From the NCBI RefSeq assembly GCF_003289965.1, contig NZ_QMBQ01000004.1, positions 712,797 through 776,796 on the forward strand: DNA of 64,000 nucleotides, written 5' to 3'. Numbering within the stretch: the first letter of the stretch is position 1; every line of letters begins with the position of its first letter. This DNA is from Mesorhizobium atlanticum. GTDB taxonomy: Bacteria; Pseudomonadota; Alphaproteobacteria; Rhizobiales; Rhizobiaceae. Both the position numbers and the translations under genes were made by a program. Below are positions 37,515 to 47,114 of this stretch, piece by piece. The notes beneath the pieces were generated by a model. It was given only the letters and a program-made list of their open reading frames with translations, did no database searches and was not told the origin of the DNA.

Positions 37515-38339
37515 CTACTTCACGGCGCCAAAGGTGAGGCCGCGCACCAGCTGCTTCTGGCTGAACCAGCCCATGATCAGGATCGGCGCGATCGCCAATG
37601 TCGAGGCGGCCGAGAGCTTGGCCCAGAACAGGCCTTGCGGACTGGAGAAGGAGCTGATGAAGGCCGTCAGCGGCGCAGCGTTGGTGGTGGTGAGACGGAT
37701 GGTCCAGAACGCCTCGTTCCAGGCGAGGATGATGTTCAAAAGCATGGTCGAGGCAATGCCTGGAACGGCCATCGGCGTCAGCACATAGATGATCTCATTC
37801 CACAGCGAGGCGCCGTCCATGCGGGCCGCTTCCAGGATCTCGCCCGGGATCTCGCGGAAATAGGTGTAGAGCATCCAGACCACGATCGGCAGGTTGATCA
37901 GCATCAGCATGACGGTGAGGCCGATGCGGCTGTCGAGCAGGCCGCTATCGCGGAAGATCAGGTAGATCGGGAACAGCACTGCGACCGCCGGCATCATCTT
38001 GGTGGACAGCATCCACATCAGGATGTCCTTGGTGCGCTTGGTCGGCGAGAACGCCATCGACCAGGCCGCCGGGATGGCGACGATGAGCGCGAGGATGGTC
38101 GAGCCGACCGAGAGCAGCACCGAATTGAAGAAGAACTTGAAGTAGCCGCTCTGCTGCTGGACCTCCGAATAGCTCTCGAAGGTCCCGGACGGGATCAGGT
38201 TGAAGCCCTGGATCGCCTCCTGCTCCGATTTGAACGATGTGATGATCGTGTAGAGGATCGGAAAGAAGATCAGCAGGGCGACGACCCAGGCCGCGGCCGT
38301 GGCGATGGTCTTGTGCTGGGTGGTGACTGCGCGGGCCAT
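37515..38339 (-). CDS. smoG: Polyol ABC transporter permease (MalG type)
   Basis: 274 residues, six helices, coupling motif EAARMDGASLWNEIIYVLTP. The start at 38339 follows GGGAGGACCTGAC; the longer frame overlaps smoF. Confidence 0.93.
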   Translation of the reverse strand: MARAVTTQHKTIATAAAWVVALLIFFPILYTIITSFKSEQEAIQGFNLIPSGTFESYSEVQQQSGYFKFFFNSVLLSVGSTILALIVAIPAAWSMAFSPTKRTKDILMWMLSTKMMPAVAVLFPIYLIFRDSGLLDSRIGLTVMLMLINLPIVVWMLYTYFREIPGEILEAARMDGASLWNEIIYVLTPMAVPGIASTMLLNIILAWNEAFWTIRLTTTNAAPLTAFISSFSSPQGLFWAKLSAASTLAIAPILIMGWFSQKQLVRGLTFGAVK

Positions 38340-38352
38340 GTCAGGTCCTCCC

Positions 38353-39225
38353 TCACTTGTCCAGGTTCTTGCCGACGGCGCGCATGGCGAAGAAGGCAAC
38401 GATGTTGGCGAGAATGACGGCGATCACGCCACCGGCGGATGCCTGGCCGATTTTGAACTCCAAGAGCGCCTTCTGGTACACGAGGAAGGGCAGGTTGGTG
38501 GAGGCGTAGCCGGGGCCGCCATTGGTGGTGACCAGGATCTCGGCATAGATCGAGAGCAGGAAGATCGTCTGGATCAGGATGACGACGGTGATGGCGCGCG
38601 ACATATGCGGCAGCGTCAGATACCAGAAGCGGCTGAGGAAGCCGGCGCCGTCCATCTCGGCCGCCTCCTTCTGCTCGCCGTCGAGCGACTGCAGAGAGGT
38701 GAGCAGGATCAGCGTGGCGAAGGGCAGCCACTGCCAGGCGACGATCAGGATGATGGCGGTCAGCGGATGCTGGCCGAACCAGTCGATCGGCTGGGCGCCG
38801 AAGAAGCGCGCTATGTCGGCGAAGACGCCGTATTGCGGGTGCATGATCATGTTCTTCCAGACCAGCGCCGCCACCGGCGGCATGACGAAGAACGGCGAGA
38901 TGACCAGGATGCGCACGATGCCCTGGCCCCAGATCGGCTGGTCGAGCAGCATCGCCAGAAGGATGCCGCCGACCACGGTGATGACCAGCACGCTGACGAC
39001 GATGGTGAGCGTGTTGAGGATCGAATAGAGGAAGGCCGGGTTGGAGTAGAAGAGCTTATAGTTGTCGAACCAGACAAACCCGTCGCGGATCGGGTTCAGC
39101 GGGTTATACTGCAGCAAAGAGAACCAGAGCGTGAACAGCAGCGGCACGATCATCCAGACGAACAGCAGGATCACCGATGGCGCCATCATGAAACGGGCAA
39201 TAGAACGGGTTTGCTGAGTAGCCAT
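38353..39225 (-). CDS. smoF: Polyol ABC transporter permease (MalF type)
   Basis: 290 residues, six helices, coupling motif EAAEMDGAGFLSRFWYLTLP. The ATG at 39225 has GGGAGG nine bases upstream; the GTG at 39234 lies inside that site and is less likely. Confidence 0.93.
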   Translation of the reverse strand: MATQQTRSIARFMMAPSVILLFVWMIVPLLFTLWFSLLQYNPLNPIRDGFVWFDNYKLFYSNPAFLYSILNTLTIVVSVLVITVVGGILLAMLLDQPIWGQGIVRILVISPFFVMPPVAALVWKNMIMHPQYGVFADIARFFGAQPIDWFGQHPLTAIILIVAWQWLPFATLILLTSLQSLDGEQKEAAEMDGAGFLSRFWYLTLPHMSRAITVVILIQTIFLLSIYAEILVTTNGGPGYASTNLPFLVYQKALLEFKIGQASAGGVIAVILANIVAFFAMRAVGKNLDK

Positions 39226-39293
39226 GACGGTCACCCTCCCAAGTCAGCCGGATTTTCAGAGTTGTGCCCAGAATCTTCCCGGGTTTGAAGGGT

Positions 39294-39321
39294 GGCCGCC
39301 CGAACTGGGTTTCGGGCGGCC
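39294..39321 (-). terminator. Hairpin between smoE and smoF
   Basis: Perfect 11-base stem GGCCGCCCGAA (39294-39304) / TTCGGGCGGCC (39311-39321) with a 6-base loop, in the 143-base smoE-smoF gap. No U-run. Fits differential expression of the binding protein over the permeases. Confidence 0.7.
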
Positions 39322-39368
39322 CCTTGCCGGCCATGATGGGCGACCGGCGTTCGGCACCGGGAGGAGCC

Positions 39369-40679
39369 TTACTTGATATAGCCGCCTTCGGTCATCGTCG
39401 CGGTGGCTGCGTCCTGGGCCTGCTTGAGGGCATCGTCGACGCTCGACTGGCCGGCAAGGGCGGCCGAGAAAAGCTGGCCGACGGTGGTGCCAAGCCCCTG
39501 GAATTCAGGGATGGCGACGAACTGCACGCCGACATAAGGCACCGGCTTGACGGTCGGATGCGTCGGGTCGGCGGCATTGATGGAGTCCAGCGTCATCTTC
39601 GCGAAGGGCGCCGCCTTCTGGTACTCCGGATTGGCGTAGAGCGAGGAGCGCGTTCCAGGCGGAACGTTGGCCCAGCCCTCCTTCGAAGCCACCAGTTCCA
39701 GATAGTGCTTCGAGGTCGCCCAGGAGACGAACTTCTGCGCGGCATCGGCCTTCTGGGTGCCGGCGGGGACCGCCAGCGACCACGCCCACAGCCAGTTGCC
39801 GCGCTTGCCGAGGCCATTGTCGGGCGCCAGCGCATAGCCGACCTTGTCGGCGACCTGCGAGGCCTTCGGATCGGAGACGAAGGACGCGGCGACGGTGGCG
39901 TCGATCCACATGCCGCACTTGCCCTGCTGGAACAGCGCCAGGTTCTCGTTGAAGCCGTTTGACGAAGCGCCTTCCGGGCCGTCGGCCTTCATCAGGTCGA
40001 CATAGAATTGCAGCGTCTTCTTCCATTCCGGCTGATCGAACTGAGGCTTCCAGTTCTCGTCGAACCAGCGGGCGCCGAAGGAGTTCGACATGGCGGTGAG
40101 GAATGCCATGTTCTCGCCCCAGCCGGCCTTGCCGCGCAGGCAGACGCCGTTCACGCCATTGGCGCGGTCGGTCATCTTGTCGGCGGCCTGCTTGATGAAG
40201 TCCCAGGTCGGCGCATCGGGCATCTTCAGGCCCGCCTTCTCCATCAGGTCCTTGCGGTACATGACGAAGGAGCTTTCGCCGTAGAAGGGCGCGGCATAGA
40301 GCTTGCCGTCGACCGAAAGGCCGCCGGCGATGGCCGGAATGATGTCCTTGACGTCATAATCGTCGCCGAGCTTGTCGAGCGGCAGCAGCCAGCTCTGCTT
40401 GGCCCAGATCGGAACCTCGTAGGTGCCGATGGTCATGACGTCGTACTGGCCGCCCTTGGTGGCGATATCGGTGGTGACGCGCTCGCGCAGCACGTTCTCT
40501 TCAAGGGTGACCCAGTTGAGCTGGATGTCGGGGTTGGCCTTGGTGAAGTCGTCCGTCAGCTTCTGCATGCGGACCATGTCGCCATTGTTGACGGTGGCGA
40601 TGGTGATGGATTCGGCATGCGCGGCGAAAGCAAGGGCGCTGGCCGACAACAGGCCCAGGGTGAGCGTGCGAAGTTTCAT
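39369..40679 (-). CDS. smoE: Polyol ABC transporter, substrate-binding protein
   Basis: 436 residues. Signal peptide MKLRTLTLGLLSASALAFAA ending before ESITIATV; solute-binding domain (LYAAPFYGESSFVMYRKDLM, LRGKAGWGENMAFLTAM). Receptor for sorbitol/mannitol-type polyols by operon order, which matches the smoEFGKS-mtlK operons described in alphaproteobacteria. The start at 40679 has GGGAGGAATTTG directly before it. Promoter and operator at 40703-40755. Confidence 0.93.
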   Translation of the reverse strand: MKLRTLTLGLLSASALAFAAHAESITIATVNNGDMVRMQKLTDDFTKANPDIQLNWVTLEENVLRERVTTDIATKGGQYDVMTIGTYEVPIWAKQSWLLPLDKLGDDYDVKDIIPAIAGGLSVDGKLYAAPFYGESSFVMYRKDLMEKAGLKMPDAPTWDFIKQAADKMTDRANGVNGVCLRGKAGWGENMAFLTAMSNSFGARWFDENWKPQFDQPEWKKTLQFYVDLMKADGPEGASSNGFNENLALFQQGKCGMWIDATVAASFVSDPKASQVADKVGYALAPDNGLGKRGNWLWAWSLAVPAGTQKADAAQKFVSWATSKHYLELVASKEGWANVPPGTRSSLYANPEYQKAAPFAKMTLDSINAADPTHPTVKPVPYVGVQFVAIPEFQGLGTTVGQLFSAALAGQSSVDDALKQAQDAATATMTEGGYIK

Positions 40680-40702
40680 CAAATTCCTCCCATAAACCAA
40701 GA

Positions 40703-40755
40703 TGAGCATTTGCCTTGGCTTTGAGCAATTACTCACTTGCCATGATTTATGTCAA
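40703..40755 (-). promoter_or_regulatory. smoE promoter with two overlapping operator sites
   Basis: Minus strand: -35 TTGACA (40750-40755), 17 bases, -10 GTAATT (40727-40732). Palindrome TGAGCAATTACTCA (40722-40735) covers the -10, and a related half-conserved site TGAGCATTTGCC begins 19 bases further on at 40703. The same doubled arrangement is found upstream of the SorC-type gene (43091-43119), so that protein is the likely repressor. Confidence 0.65.
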
Positions 40756-40852
40756 GGCGGAATCGATGCTGCAGCGCAGCAGAAATGACGCTACGTGACC
40801 CTGTCCGGCGACGTGGCCGGCACATTGGAGACGGAAGCTGAAGGCCGCCGGC

Positions 40853-41761
40853 TTACGGACAGGCGATCTCGGCCAGGATCCAGTCGCGGAAGGCCCGTAT
40901 CTTCGGCACGTTGCGGCGGGCCGTCGGATAGACCAGCCAATAGGCATGGCCGTCATCGCCCACGAGATCGAAAGGCTGGATCAGGCGGCCGTCGGCGATC
41001 TCGTTCTTGAACAACGCCCGGGTCAGGATCGCCACGCCATGGCCGGCCATCGCCGCGTTGGCCTCATAGGCCTGCGCGCCCATGCTGGAGCCCGGCCGCT
41101 TGGCGAGATCATGCCCGGTCACGCCGGCGGCCTCGAACCATTGCGTCCACCAGATGTCGCCGGGATCGAGGATCGGCAGGCGCAGCAGGTCCGCCGGTTC
41201 CCTGACGCCGCCTATGCTCGCCGCGAGCTTGGGGCTCAGCATCGGCGTGAAATCGGCGTCGAGCAGCTTGTGCGCCTCGAGGCCAGGCCACTTGCCGCCG
41301 CCGGAGCGGATGGCGAGATCGACATCCTCGCGTGCGAAATCGGTCAACCGGCTCGACGTGTCGAGCCGCACGGCAAGCGCGGGATGCGCGAGTTGGAACG
41401 AGCCCAGATGCTGCGCCAGCCAGTTCGAGGCGAAGGTCAGCACGGTGGTGACGCAGAGCAGTCCGTCGGCGCCGCCGCGCGCCGCGGCATAGGCCTGCCC
41501 CAGGATGGCGAAGGCTTCGCTGACGGCGGGCGCAAGGCGCTGGCCGGGCTCGGTCAGCTCGATCTGCTTCGGCCTGCGCAGGAACAGCGGCGCGCCGATG
41601 CGTTCCTCCAGCAGCTTGATCTGATAGCTCGCGGCCGCCTGGGTCATGCCCAGCTCCTGCGCCGCCTTGGTGAAGGACAGGTGCCTTGCCACCGCTTCGA
41701 ACACCCGGATCGCCGGCAGCGGCGGCAACGGCGCAAGCTGCGGGGGCTTAAGATCGGGCAT
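40853..41761 (-). CDS. LysR-family regulator (GcvA type)
   Basis: 302 residues. Winged helix SFTKAAQELGMTQAAASYQI, then an effector domain. It is oriented like the smo operon and ends 174 bases upstream of smoE, but smoE has its own promoter. The divergent neighbour is a 61-residue DUF1127-like gene. Target unknown. Confidence 0.88.
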   Translation of the reverse strand: MPDLKPPQLAPLPPLPAIRVFEAVARHLSFTKAAQELGMTQAAASYQIKLLEERIGAPLFLRRPKQIELTEPGQRLAPAVSEAFAILGQAYAAARGGADGLLCVTTVLTFASNWLAQHLGSFQLAHPALAVRLDTSSRLTDFAREDVDLAIRSGGGKWPGLEAHKLLDADFTPMLSPKLAASIGGVREPADLLRLPILDPGDIWWTQWFEAAGVTGHDLAKRPGSSMGAQAYEANAAMAGHGVAILTRALFKNEIADGRLIQPFDLVGDDGHAYWLVYPTARRNVPKIRAFRDWILAEIACP

Positions 41762-41861
41762 AAGGCCTCCTTATGGGTCATGATCGAGGTTTAATTGGAA
41801 GCACGAACCAGGCAGACCGATATTTGGGATCAACGATCAATCCAGTTCAAGGCTGACGATC

Positions 41862-42047
41862 ATGGTCACGGTTCAGGAAAAACTCGTTTCCAACCCGACA
41901 CGCGGCTGGCTTTTCACGCTGGTGCGGGGATTTGCAAGGTTTTCTGGCCGCAGGCGCGGCTATATCGATGTCCGGGAATTATCCGAACACCTGCAGCGCG
42001 ACATGGGTTTTCTCGACGGCAACGACCCGCGCGGCCCCTCGCAATAG
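41862..42047 (+). CDS. Small DUF1127-like protein
   Basis: 61 residues, basic, with the C-terminal pattern DVRELSEHLQRDMGFLDGND that resembles the short DUF1127 motif (helix followed by RDIG-L). Such small proteins in rhizobia are RNA-associated or stress-regulated regulators of carbon and phosphate metabolism. No strong ribosome-binding site. Divergent from the LysR gene and convergent with the SorC gene (20-base gap). Confidence 0.5.
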   Translation: MVTVQEKLVSNPTRGWLFTLVRGFARFSGRRRGYIDVRELSEHLQRDMGFLDGNDPRGPSQ

Positions 42048-42067
42048 CCAGCTTCTTTTATGGGGCA

Positions 42068-43024
42068 TCAGCCGGCAAGCAGGGCTTCGGCCGTCCGCTC
42101 GTCCGTGATGAGGCCATTGACCAGCCGGCGGTTGACGGCGGCCAGGATGCCCGGCAGCTTGCGGTCGCCCATGGCCAAGGCGATGACCAACGACTTTTCC
42201 CGCGACGGCAGCGCGGCGGAAGACACGCGGTCGTTGGTGATGCCTTCGATCATGCGGCCTTCGCGGTCGAACACCCAGCCGACGATCTCGGCGATGCCGC
42301 CGGCCTTCTGAAGCGCCTTCAACTCGCTTTCCGAGATGAAGCCGTCCTCGTAGAGCGGGGCCTTGGGCCCGAGATCGCCGATGCCGACGAAGGTGACATC
42401 GGCTTCCGCGGCCAATGCCAGCGTCGGCTGGATCATCGGCTGGTTGAGCAACATCTCGCGCTCTGCCGGAGAGGAGGCGATGACCGGCAGCGGCATCGGG
42501 AAGGACCGCGCCTTGACGCGGTCGGCCATGGTGAAGATGACGTTGTAGAAGGCGGCCGAGCCGTCCGGCGAGATGTTGCCGGTCAAGGACACGACCTTAT
42601 GCTGCGGGCAGTCCATCGGCGGCAGTTGCTCGATCGCCGCCTTCAGCGTGCGTCCGGTGCCGATCGCCATGACGATGGGGGCTTCCGAGCGCAGCCGTCG
42701 CTCGATCTCGGCCGCCGCCGCCTCGGCGATGCCAATCGTCGTCGAGTTCGATGCCGGATCGCTCGGCACCACCTCGACGAGGTCGAGCGCGAAGCGTGAC
42801 TTCAGCCGCGCGGCAAGGTCGAGGCAGTTGGCGATCGGGTGGTCGACCCGCACCTTGATCAGGCCTTCCGACATCGCGAGCGACACCAGCCGCTGCGCCG
42901 TCTGCCGGGAGATGCCGAGCTTGGCGGCGATCTGATCCTGCGTGTTGCCGGCAACATAATAAAGCCAGCCGGCGCGCGCGGCGTCGTCCAACCTGGTGCT
43001 GCCGGTTTCCTGTCGCAAACTCAC
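42068..43024 (-). CDS. SorC-family sugar-binding transcriptional regulator
   Basis: 318 residues. N-terminal helix-turn-helix (TQDQIAAKLGISRQTAQRLV) and the large SorC sugar-phosphate-sensing domain (VMAIGTGRTLKAAIEQL, VSLTGNISPDGSAAFYNV, TFVGIGDLGPKAPLYEDGF). GTG start at 43024, with TTGGGAGG six bases upstream; a TTG seven codons earlier lies in that site. Likely repressor of smoE operon expression and of itself, judged from matching doubled sites at both promoters (inference). Confidence 0.9.
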   Translation of the reverse strand: MSLRQETGSTRLDDAARAGWLYYVAGNTQDQIAAKLGISRQTAQRLVSLAMSEGLIKVRVDHPIANCLDLAARLKSRFALDLVEVVPSDPASNSTTIGIAEAAAAEIERRLRSEAPIVMAIGTGRTLKAAIEQLPPMDCPQHKVVSLTGNISPDGSAAFYNVIFTMADRVKARSFPMPLPVIASSPAEREMLLNQPMIQPTLALAAEADVTFVGIGDLGPKAPLYEDGFISESELKALQKAGGIAEIVGWVFDREGRMIEGITNDRVSSAALPSREKSLVIALAMGDRKLPGILAAVNRRLVNGLITDERTAEALLAG

Positions 43025-43090
43025 GTCCTGCCTCCCAACCCGCAAGAATGCTGAAACGGGCGCTATAGCTTACAGCGAATATTTCGACGC

Positions 43091-43119
43091 GCAATTGTCT
43101 ATCGAAAGAGCAATTGCTT
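43091..43119. promoter_or_regulatory. Doubled SorC operator candidate upstream of its own gene
   Basis: GCAATTGT (43091-43098) and AGCAATTGCT, a perfect 10-base palindrome (43109-43118), with their CAATTG cores exactly 19 bases apart. The smoE promoter has two related sites with the same 19-base spacing. The sites lie between the sorC start and the divergent HAD gene, so both could be regulated. Confidence 0.6.
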
Positions 43120-43233
43120 GGACGACTCGCGGGCTGACAAAGGATGAACTCGTCGCGCTTGCGACCATTTGCCGGCGGGACGGTTTATCTCCACCGGGAA
43201 ACCGATTAAGGGGATCGGCGAAGGGAGCCGTGC

Positions 43234-43866
43234 ATGACGCCGAAAGCCGTTTTCTGGGATATGGACGGAACGCTGGTCGATAGCGAGCCGTTGCATGAGG
43301 CAGCGCTTGTGGCGGCGCTGCGCAGTGTCGGCATCGCTCCGCCGCACGACCTGCATGAGCGCGTGCTGGGGATCGCGGCATGGCCGGTCTACGAGATGCT
43401 GCGCGACGAGTTCGGACTCGACCTGCCTTTCGACGACTGGATCGTGCGCAAATACGATCACTACCTGCCGCTGGCCGAAACGTTGAAGCCGCGCCCCGGC
43501 GCGATCGAGGTGTTCAATGAATTGCGCGCGCTCGGCGTCGAGCAGGCGGTGGTCTCGAATTCCGACCGGCTGATCGTCGACGCCAACCTGCGCGCCGTCG
43601 GCCTTGTCTATCCAGGCATGCGCACTGTGAGCCGCAATGACGTGATCGACGGCAAGCCGCTTCCCGAACCCTTCCTGCGCGCCGCTTATCTCGCCGGCGT
43701 CGACCCGGCGGATGCTTTCGCCGTCGACGACAGCCTCACGGGCGCCATGGCCGGATTGGCGGCCGGCATGAAGACGATCTTCTGGCCGGAAGCGCCGATG
43801 GAGGGCCCGACCGGCGCGATCGTGATCAACAGTGCTGAAGAGTTGCGGGCGCAGTTGGGGCTCTGA
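43234..43866 (+). CDS. HAD-superfamily sugar-phosphatase-like hydrolase
   Basis: 210 residues. Motif I WDMDGTLVDSEPLHE, motif II VVSNSD, lysine in GKPLPEPFLRAA, motif IV AVDDSLTGAMAGLAAGM. Related to the HAD in the smo operon but not identical. Divergent from the SorC regulator, sharing its operator region. AGGGAGCC precedes the ATG. Substrate unknown; a sugar or polyol phosphate is likely. Confidence 0.87.
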   Translation: MTPKAVFWDMDGTLVDSEPLHEAALVAALRSVGIAPPHDLHERVLGIAAWPVYEMLRDEFGLDLPFDDWIVRKYDHYLPLAETLKPRPGAIEVFNELRALGVEQAVVSNSDRLIVDANLRAVGLVYPGMRTVSRNDVIDGKPLPEPFLRAAYLAGVDPADAFAVDDSLTGAMAGLAAGMKTIFWPEAPMEGPTGAIVINSAEELRAQLGL

Positions 43867-43888
43867 GAAAATCGCCAAAGTAGGCGCT

Positions 43889-43936
43889 GCCCCTCATCCG
43901 CCTGCCGGCACCTTCTCCCCGTGAACGGGGAGAAGG
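43889..43936. repeat. Palindromic repeat (family A2)
   Basis: CCCCTCATCCGCCTGCCGGC followed by the hairpin CTTCTCCCCGTGAACGGGGA. It sits between the convergent HAD and aldolase genes and probably terminates both. Confidence 0.85.
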
Positions 43937-43940
43937 AAGG

Positions 43941-44708
43941 TCAATTCCTGTAGACCGGCTCTTCCTCGTCGAGGATCGCTTTCAGTTCCGCCAGATGGCG
44001 CTCGGCCTGGCCGGGATAGTCGTCCATCTCCCGCGCGGTCTTCTCGGCGATCTCGTCGGAGAGCATGCGCAGCGGGCGGCCGGTCCACAGCGCCTTGATA
44101 TAGGTCTCGGCGGCGCGCTCGAAGTAGAACATGCGGTTGAATGTGTCGGCGACCGTGTCGCCGATGACCATCACGCCGTGATTGCCCATGACCATCACCT
44201 TGACCTTAGGGTCGGTGAGAAGCTGCGAGCAGCGCTCGCCCTCCTCCTCGAAGGCCAGCCCGCCGTAATTGGCGTCGACGACATGGCGGTTGAAGAACAT
44301 GGCCGAGTTCTGGTCGACCGGCGGCAACGTCGAGTCGGCCAGCGAGGCAAGCACCGTGGCGTGGATCGAATGGACATGCATGGCGCAGCGCGCATGCGGG
44401 ACATTGCGATGGATGGCGCCATGCAGGCCCCAGGCGGTCGGGTCCGGCGCGTTGGGGCCGGAGAGCGTGTCGGGATCGTTGGCGTCGATCAGGAGCAGGT
44501 CGCTCGCCTTGATGCGCGAGAAATGCACCTGGTTCGGGTTCATCAGGAACTTCGTGCCGTCCTCGTTGACGGACAACGAGAAGTGGTTGGCCACCGCCTC
44601 ATGCATGTTGAGCCGCGCGGTCCAGCGGAAGGCGGCGGCGAGGTCGACCCGCTCCTCGTAATAGGGAAGGTTGCTCAGCGGTTCCTTATGCAGGCGGGCA
44701 AGGCTCAT
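43941..44708 (-). CDS. Class II aldolase/adducin family protein
   Basis: 255 residues. Zinc-binding histidines in MHVHSIHATVLASLAD and MGNHGVMVIGDTVADTF; the N-terminal half has AVANHFSLSVNEDGTKFLMN. Members split or epimerise sugar phosphates or decarboxylate related acids. It follows ureG on the same strand after 82 bases, but there is no functional link to urease that I can see; the polyol genes are a more natural partner. Confidence 0.82.
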   Translation of the reverse strand: MSLARLHKEPLSNLPYYEERVDLAAAFRWTARLNMHEAVANHFSLSVNEDGTKFLMNPNQVHFSRIKASDLLLIDANDPDTLSGPNAPDPTAWGLHGAIHRNVPHARCAMHVHSIHATVLASLADSTLPPVDQNSAMFFNRHVVDANYGGLAFEEEGERCSQLLTDPKVKVMVMGNHGVMVIGDTVADTFNRMFYFERAAETYIKALWTGRPLRMLSDEIAEKTAREMDDYPGQAERHLAELKAILDEEEPVYRN

Positions 44709-44790
44709 CGAAAATCCTCCGCTTTGGTTTGTTTTCCGAGAATGCCGCGCGTGGCCGCTGCCAGCAACCGATAATCGGTGGCTCAGCGGC

Positions 44791-45419
<629 letters not shown>

Positions 45420-45423
<4 letters not shown>

Positions 45424-45860
45424 GCCGGGAACTCCCTGATGGCGAGGATTGCGAAGCCCAGCCCGATCAACAGGCAGAGCGGCGAATAGAGACTTTGGTC
45501 GAGCCGCGCGAAAGGTTGCTCCGGCGTAAGCCTGCGCCACCAGGGCGTGAAGCCGGCGACGCCGCGACCGAGGAAGACGAGGCCGATCATCAATGCGGTG
45601 GCCGCCAGGCCTTCTCTCGGAAAGGGCGTCGCAAAGACGCCAGCCAGCGCCAGCGGCCAGAGCGTCGCCAGTGCCAGGCAGGCGGCGACAGCAAAACTCG
45701 CGAAGGACGACGGCATCTCGTCGACGCCGCGGAAGCCGACGACGGCGCGGGCGCAGGACGCCTGGTCCGTGCCCGGCCAGATGCCGCCTATGCCCCAATA
45801 GACATGCAGCGTGGTGATCAGGAGCAGGACGAAGGAGAGGATGACGGCAAGCACGGTCAT
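45420..45860 (-). CDS. DUF3995 membrane protein inside the urease operon
   Basis: 146 residues, four hydrophobic helices ([20 protein letters not shown], with GGIWPGTD following the first). DUF3995 has no known role. Coupled by ATGA to ureG and by a 4-base overlap to ureF, so it is translated as part of the urease set. A link with nickel or ammonia movement is conceivable but unproven. Confidence 0.8.
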
Positions 45861-46528
45861 GAGCGGAACAGCCTGGAATATTGCGTTTCGTGCTGCATCG
45901 CCACGATGTCGGACGTGAAGGCCGCACCGCCGAGATCATCGAGCGTGGACTCTGCTGCGCGGGCAGCCGTGCTCATGGCCAAGGTTTCAAAGCCGGCTAA
46001 CAATGCGACCGCGTCGGCTTGGCCGACGACGCCGAGCCTTATCGCCGCCTGCACGAGGTTGGAGAAGAAAGCCTGCAGGAAGGCCGACAGCGCCGGCGAA
46101 AGGTCGACGCCGCCGCTGCCGGCAACGGCGCCGACCGCAACGCAATAGGGGCAGTCGGCCGGCAGGCGGTGCTGCACCGGAGACGACCAGGCGAACGCCG
46201 CCTTGAGGAAGGCCGCGCCTTGGAGCATTGTCTCCATATGGCGTTCCTGTGAGCCGGCAAGCGCCTCGCCCAGCGCGGCGACTTCCGCCAGGTCGCCGCC
46301 GTCTCGCGCGCGGCGCCAGCTTTCGGCGAAGAGCACGGCGTCGTTCCAGCCCGACCCCATCTCGACCAGAGTCTCCAGCCAGCCGGCGAGATCTTCGCGA
46401 TCGGCGATCAGGCCATCGTGCACGGCACGCTCGAGCCCGTGGCTGTAGGAGAAGCCGCCGACGGGAAAGGCCGGCGACAGCCAGGCCATCAGCCGCAAAA
46501 GTGCGACGGTGGAAAGCTGCTCAGTCAT
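45857..46528 (-). CDS. ureF: Urease accessory protein UreF
   Basis: 223 residues. [21 protein letters not shown] at the N terminus is diagnostic; the C terminus ends in [11 protein letters not shown]. It bridges UreD and UreG in the activation complex. The start at 46528 lies inside the 3' end of ureE (8-base overlap); the longer frame is the antiparallel reading of the ureE histidine codons. Confidence 0.95.
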   Translation of the reverse strand: MTEQLSTVALLRLMAWLSPAFPVGGFSYSHGLERAVHDGLIADREDLAGWLETLVEMGSGWNDAVLFAESWRRARDGGDLAEVAALGEALAGSQERHMETMLQGAAFLKAAFAWSSPVQHRLPADCPYCVAVGAVAGSGGVDLSPALSAFLQAFFSNLVQAAIRLGVVGQADAVALLAGFETLAMSTAARAAESTLDDLGGAAFTSDIVAMQHETQYSRLFRS

Positions 46529-47114
46529 GATGATGATGGTGGCCGTGATGGTGATGGTGGTGATGGTCGTGATCGTGATGATCATGGTCATGGTGGTCGT
46601 GGTCATGGCCATGATGGTCATGATGGTCGTGCGAATGGCCGTGATCGTGGCCGGAATAGGCGCCGCGCACAGGGCTGAACGGCTGCGAAACCTCGCTCAC
46701 CGTGGCGCCGAGGCCTTCGAGCATCGCCTTGATGACATGGTCGCGCAGGATGAGGATACGGTCGGCCTCGATCGCCGCCGCGAGGTGGCGGTTGCCGATG
46801 TGCCAGGCAAGCTCGGTCAGATGAACGGCGTCGCGGGCACGGATGTCGTAGACCTCTTCTGGTGCCGCGACGATTTCGAGCTGGCGCCCGTCTTCCAGCA
46901 CCAGCCGGTCGCCATCGGCGAGCGCCACGGGCTCGGGCAGGTCGACCAGCACCTTGTCGCCACCGGCGGTCTCGATGGCGCGGCGACGCAGATGCCGCTC
47001 GTCATGCGGCAGCACGGCCCTGTCGTAGGGCGTGGCCGAGGCCGGATCGCCGGCGGCAAGCACGGAGACGGCGCGCGGAAACTTGGTGAAATCGGTATTG
47101 ATGTTGAGCTTCAT
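46521..47114 (-). CDS. ureE: Urease nickel metallochaperone with long His-rich tail
   Basis: 197 residues. Normal UreE core to about residue 150 ([20 protein letters not shown] is the conserved metal-site helix), then a tail of about 43 residues of which about 28 are His and most others Asp or Gly. It binds several nickel ions and delivers them to UreG/urease. The tail is encoded by a CATGAC-like triplet-rich microsatellite. The start overlaps the GST stop (ATGA). Confidence 0.95.
   Translation of the reverse strand: MKLNINTDFTKFPRAVSVLAAGDPASATPYDRAVLPHDERHLRRRAIETAGGDKVLVDLPEPVALADGDRLVLEDGRQLEIVAAPEEVYDIRARDAVHLTELAWHIGNRHLAAAIEADRILILRDHVIKAMLEGLGATVSEVSQPFSPVRGAYSGHDHGHSHDHHDHHGHDHDHHDHDHHDHDHHHHHHHGHHHHHD
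46528..46655. repeat. Triplet-rich microsatellite encoding the UreE His/Asp tail
   Basis: Runs of ATGATGATGGTGGTCGTG-like triplets (plus strand), that is His and Asp codons on the coding strand, with very low complexity. Liable to length change by slippage in multiples of three. Confidence 0.8.
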
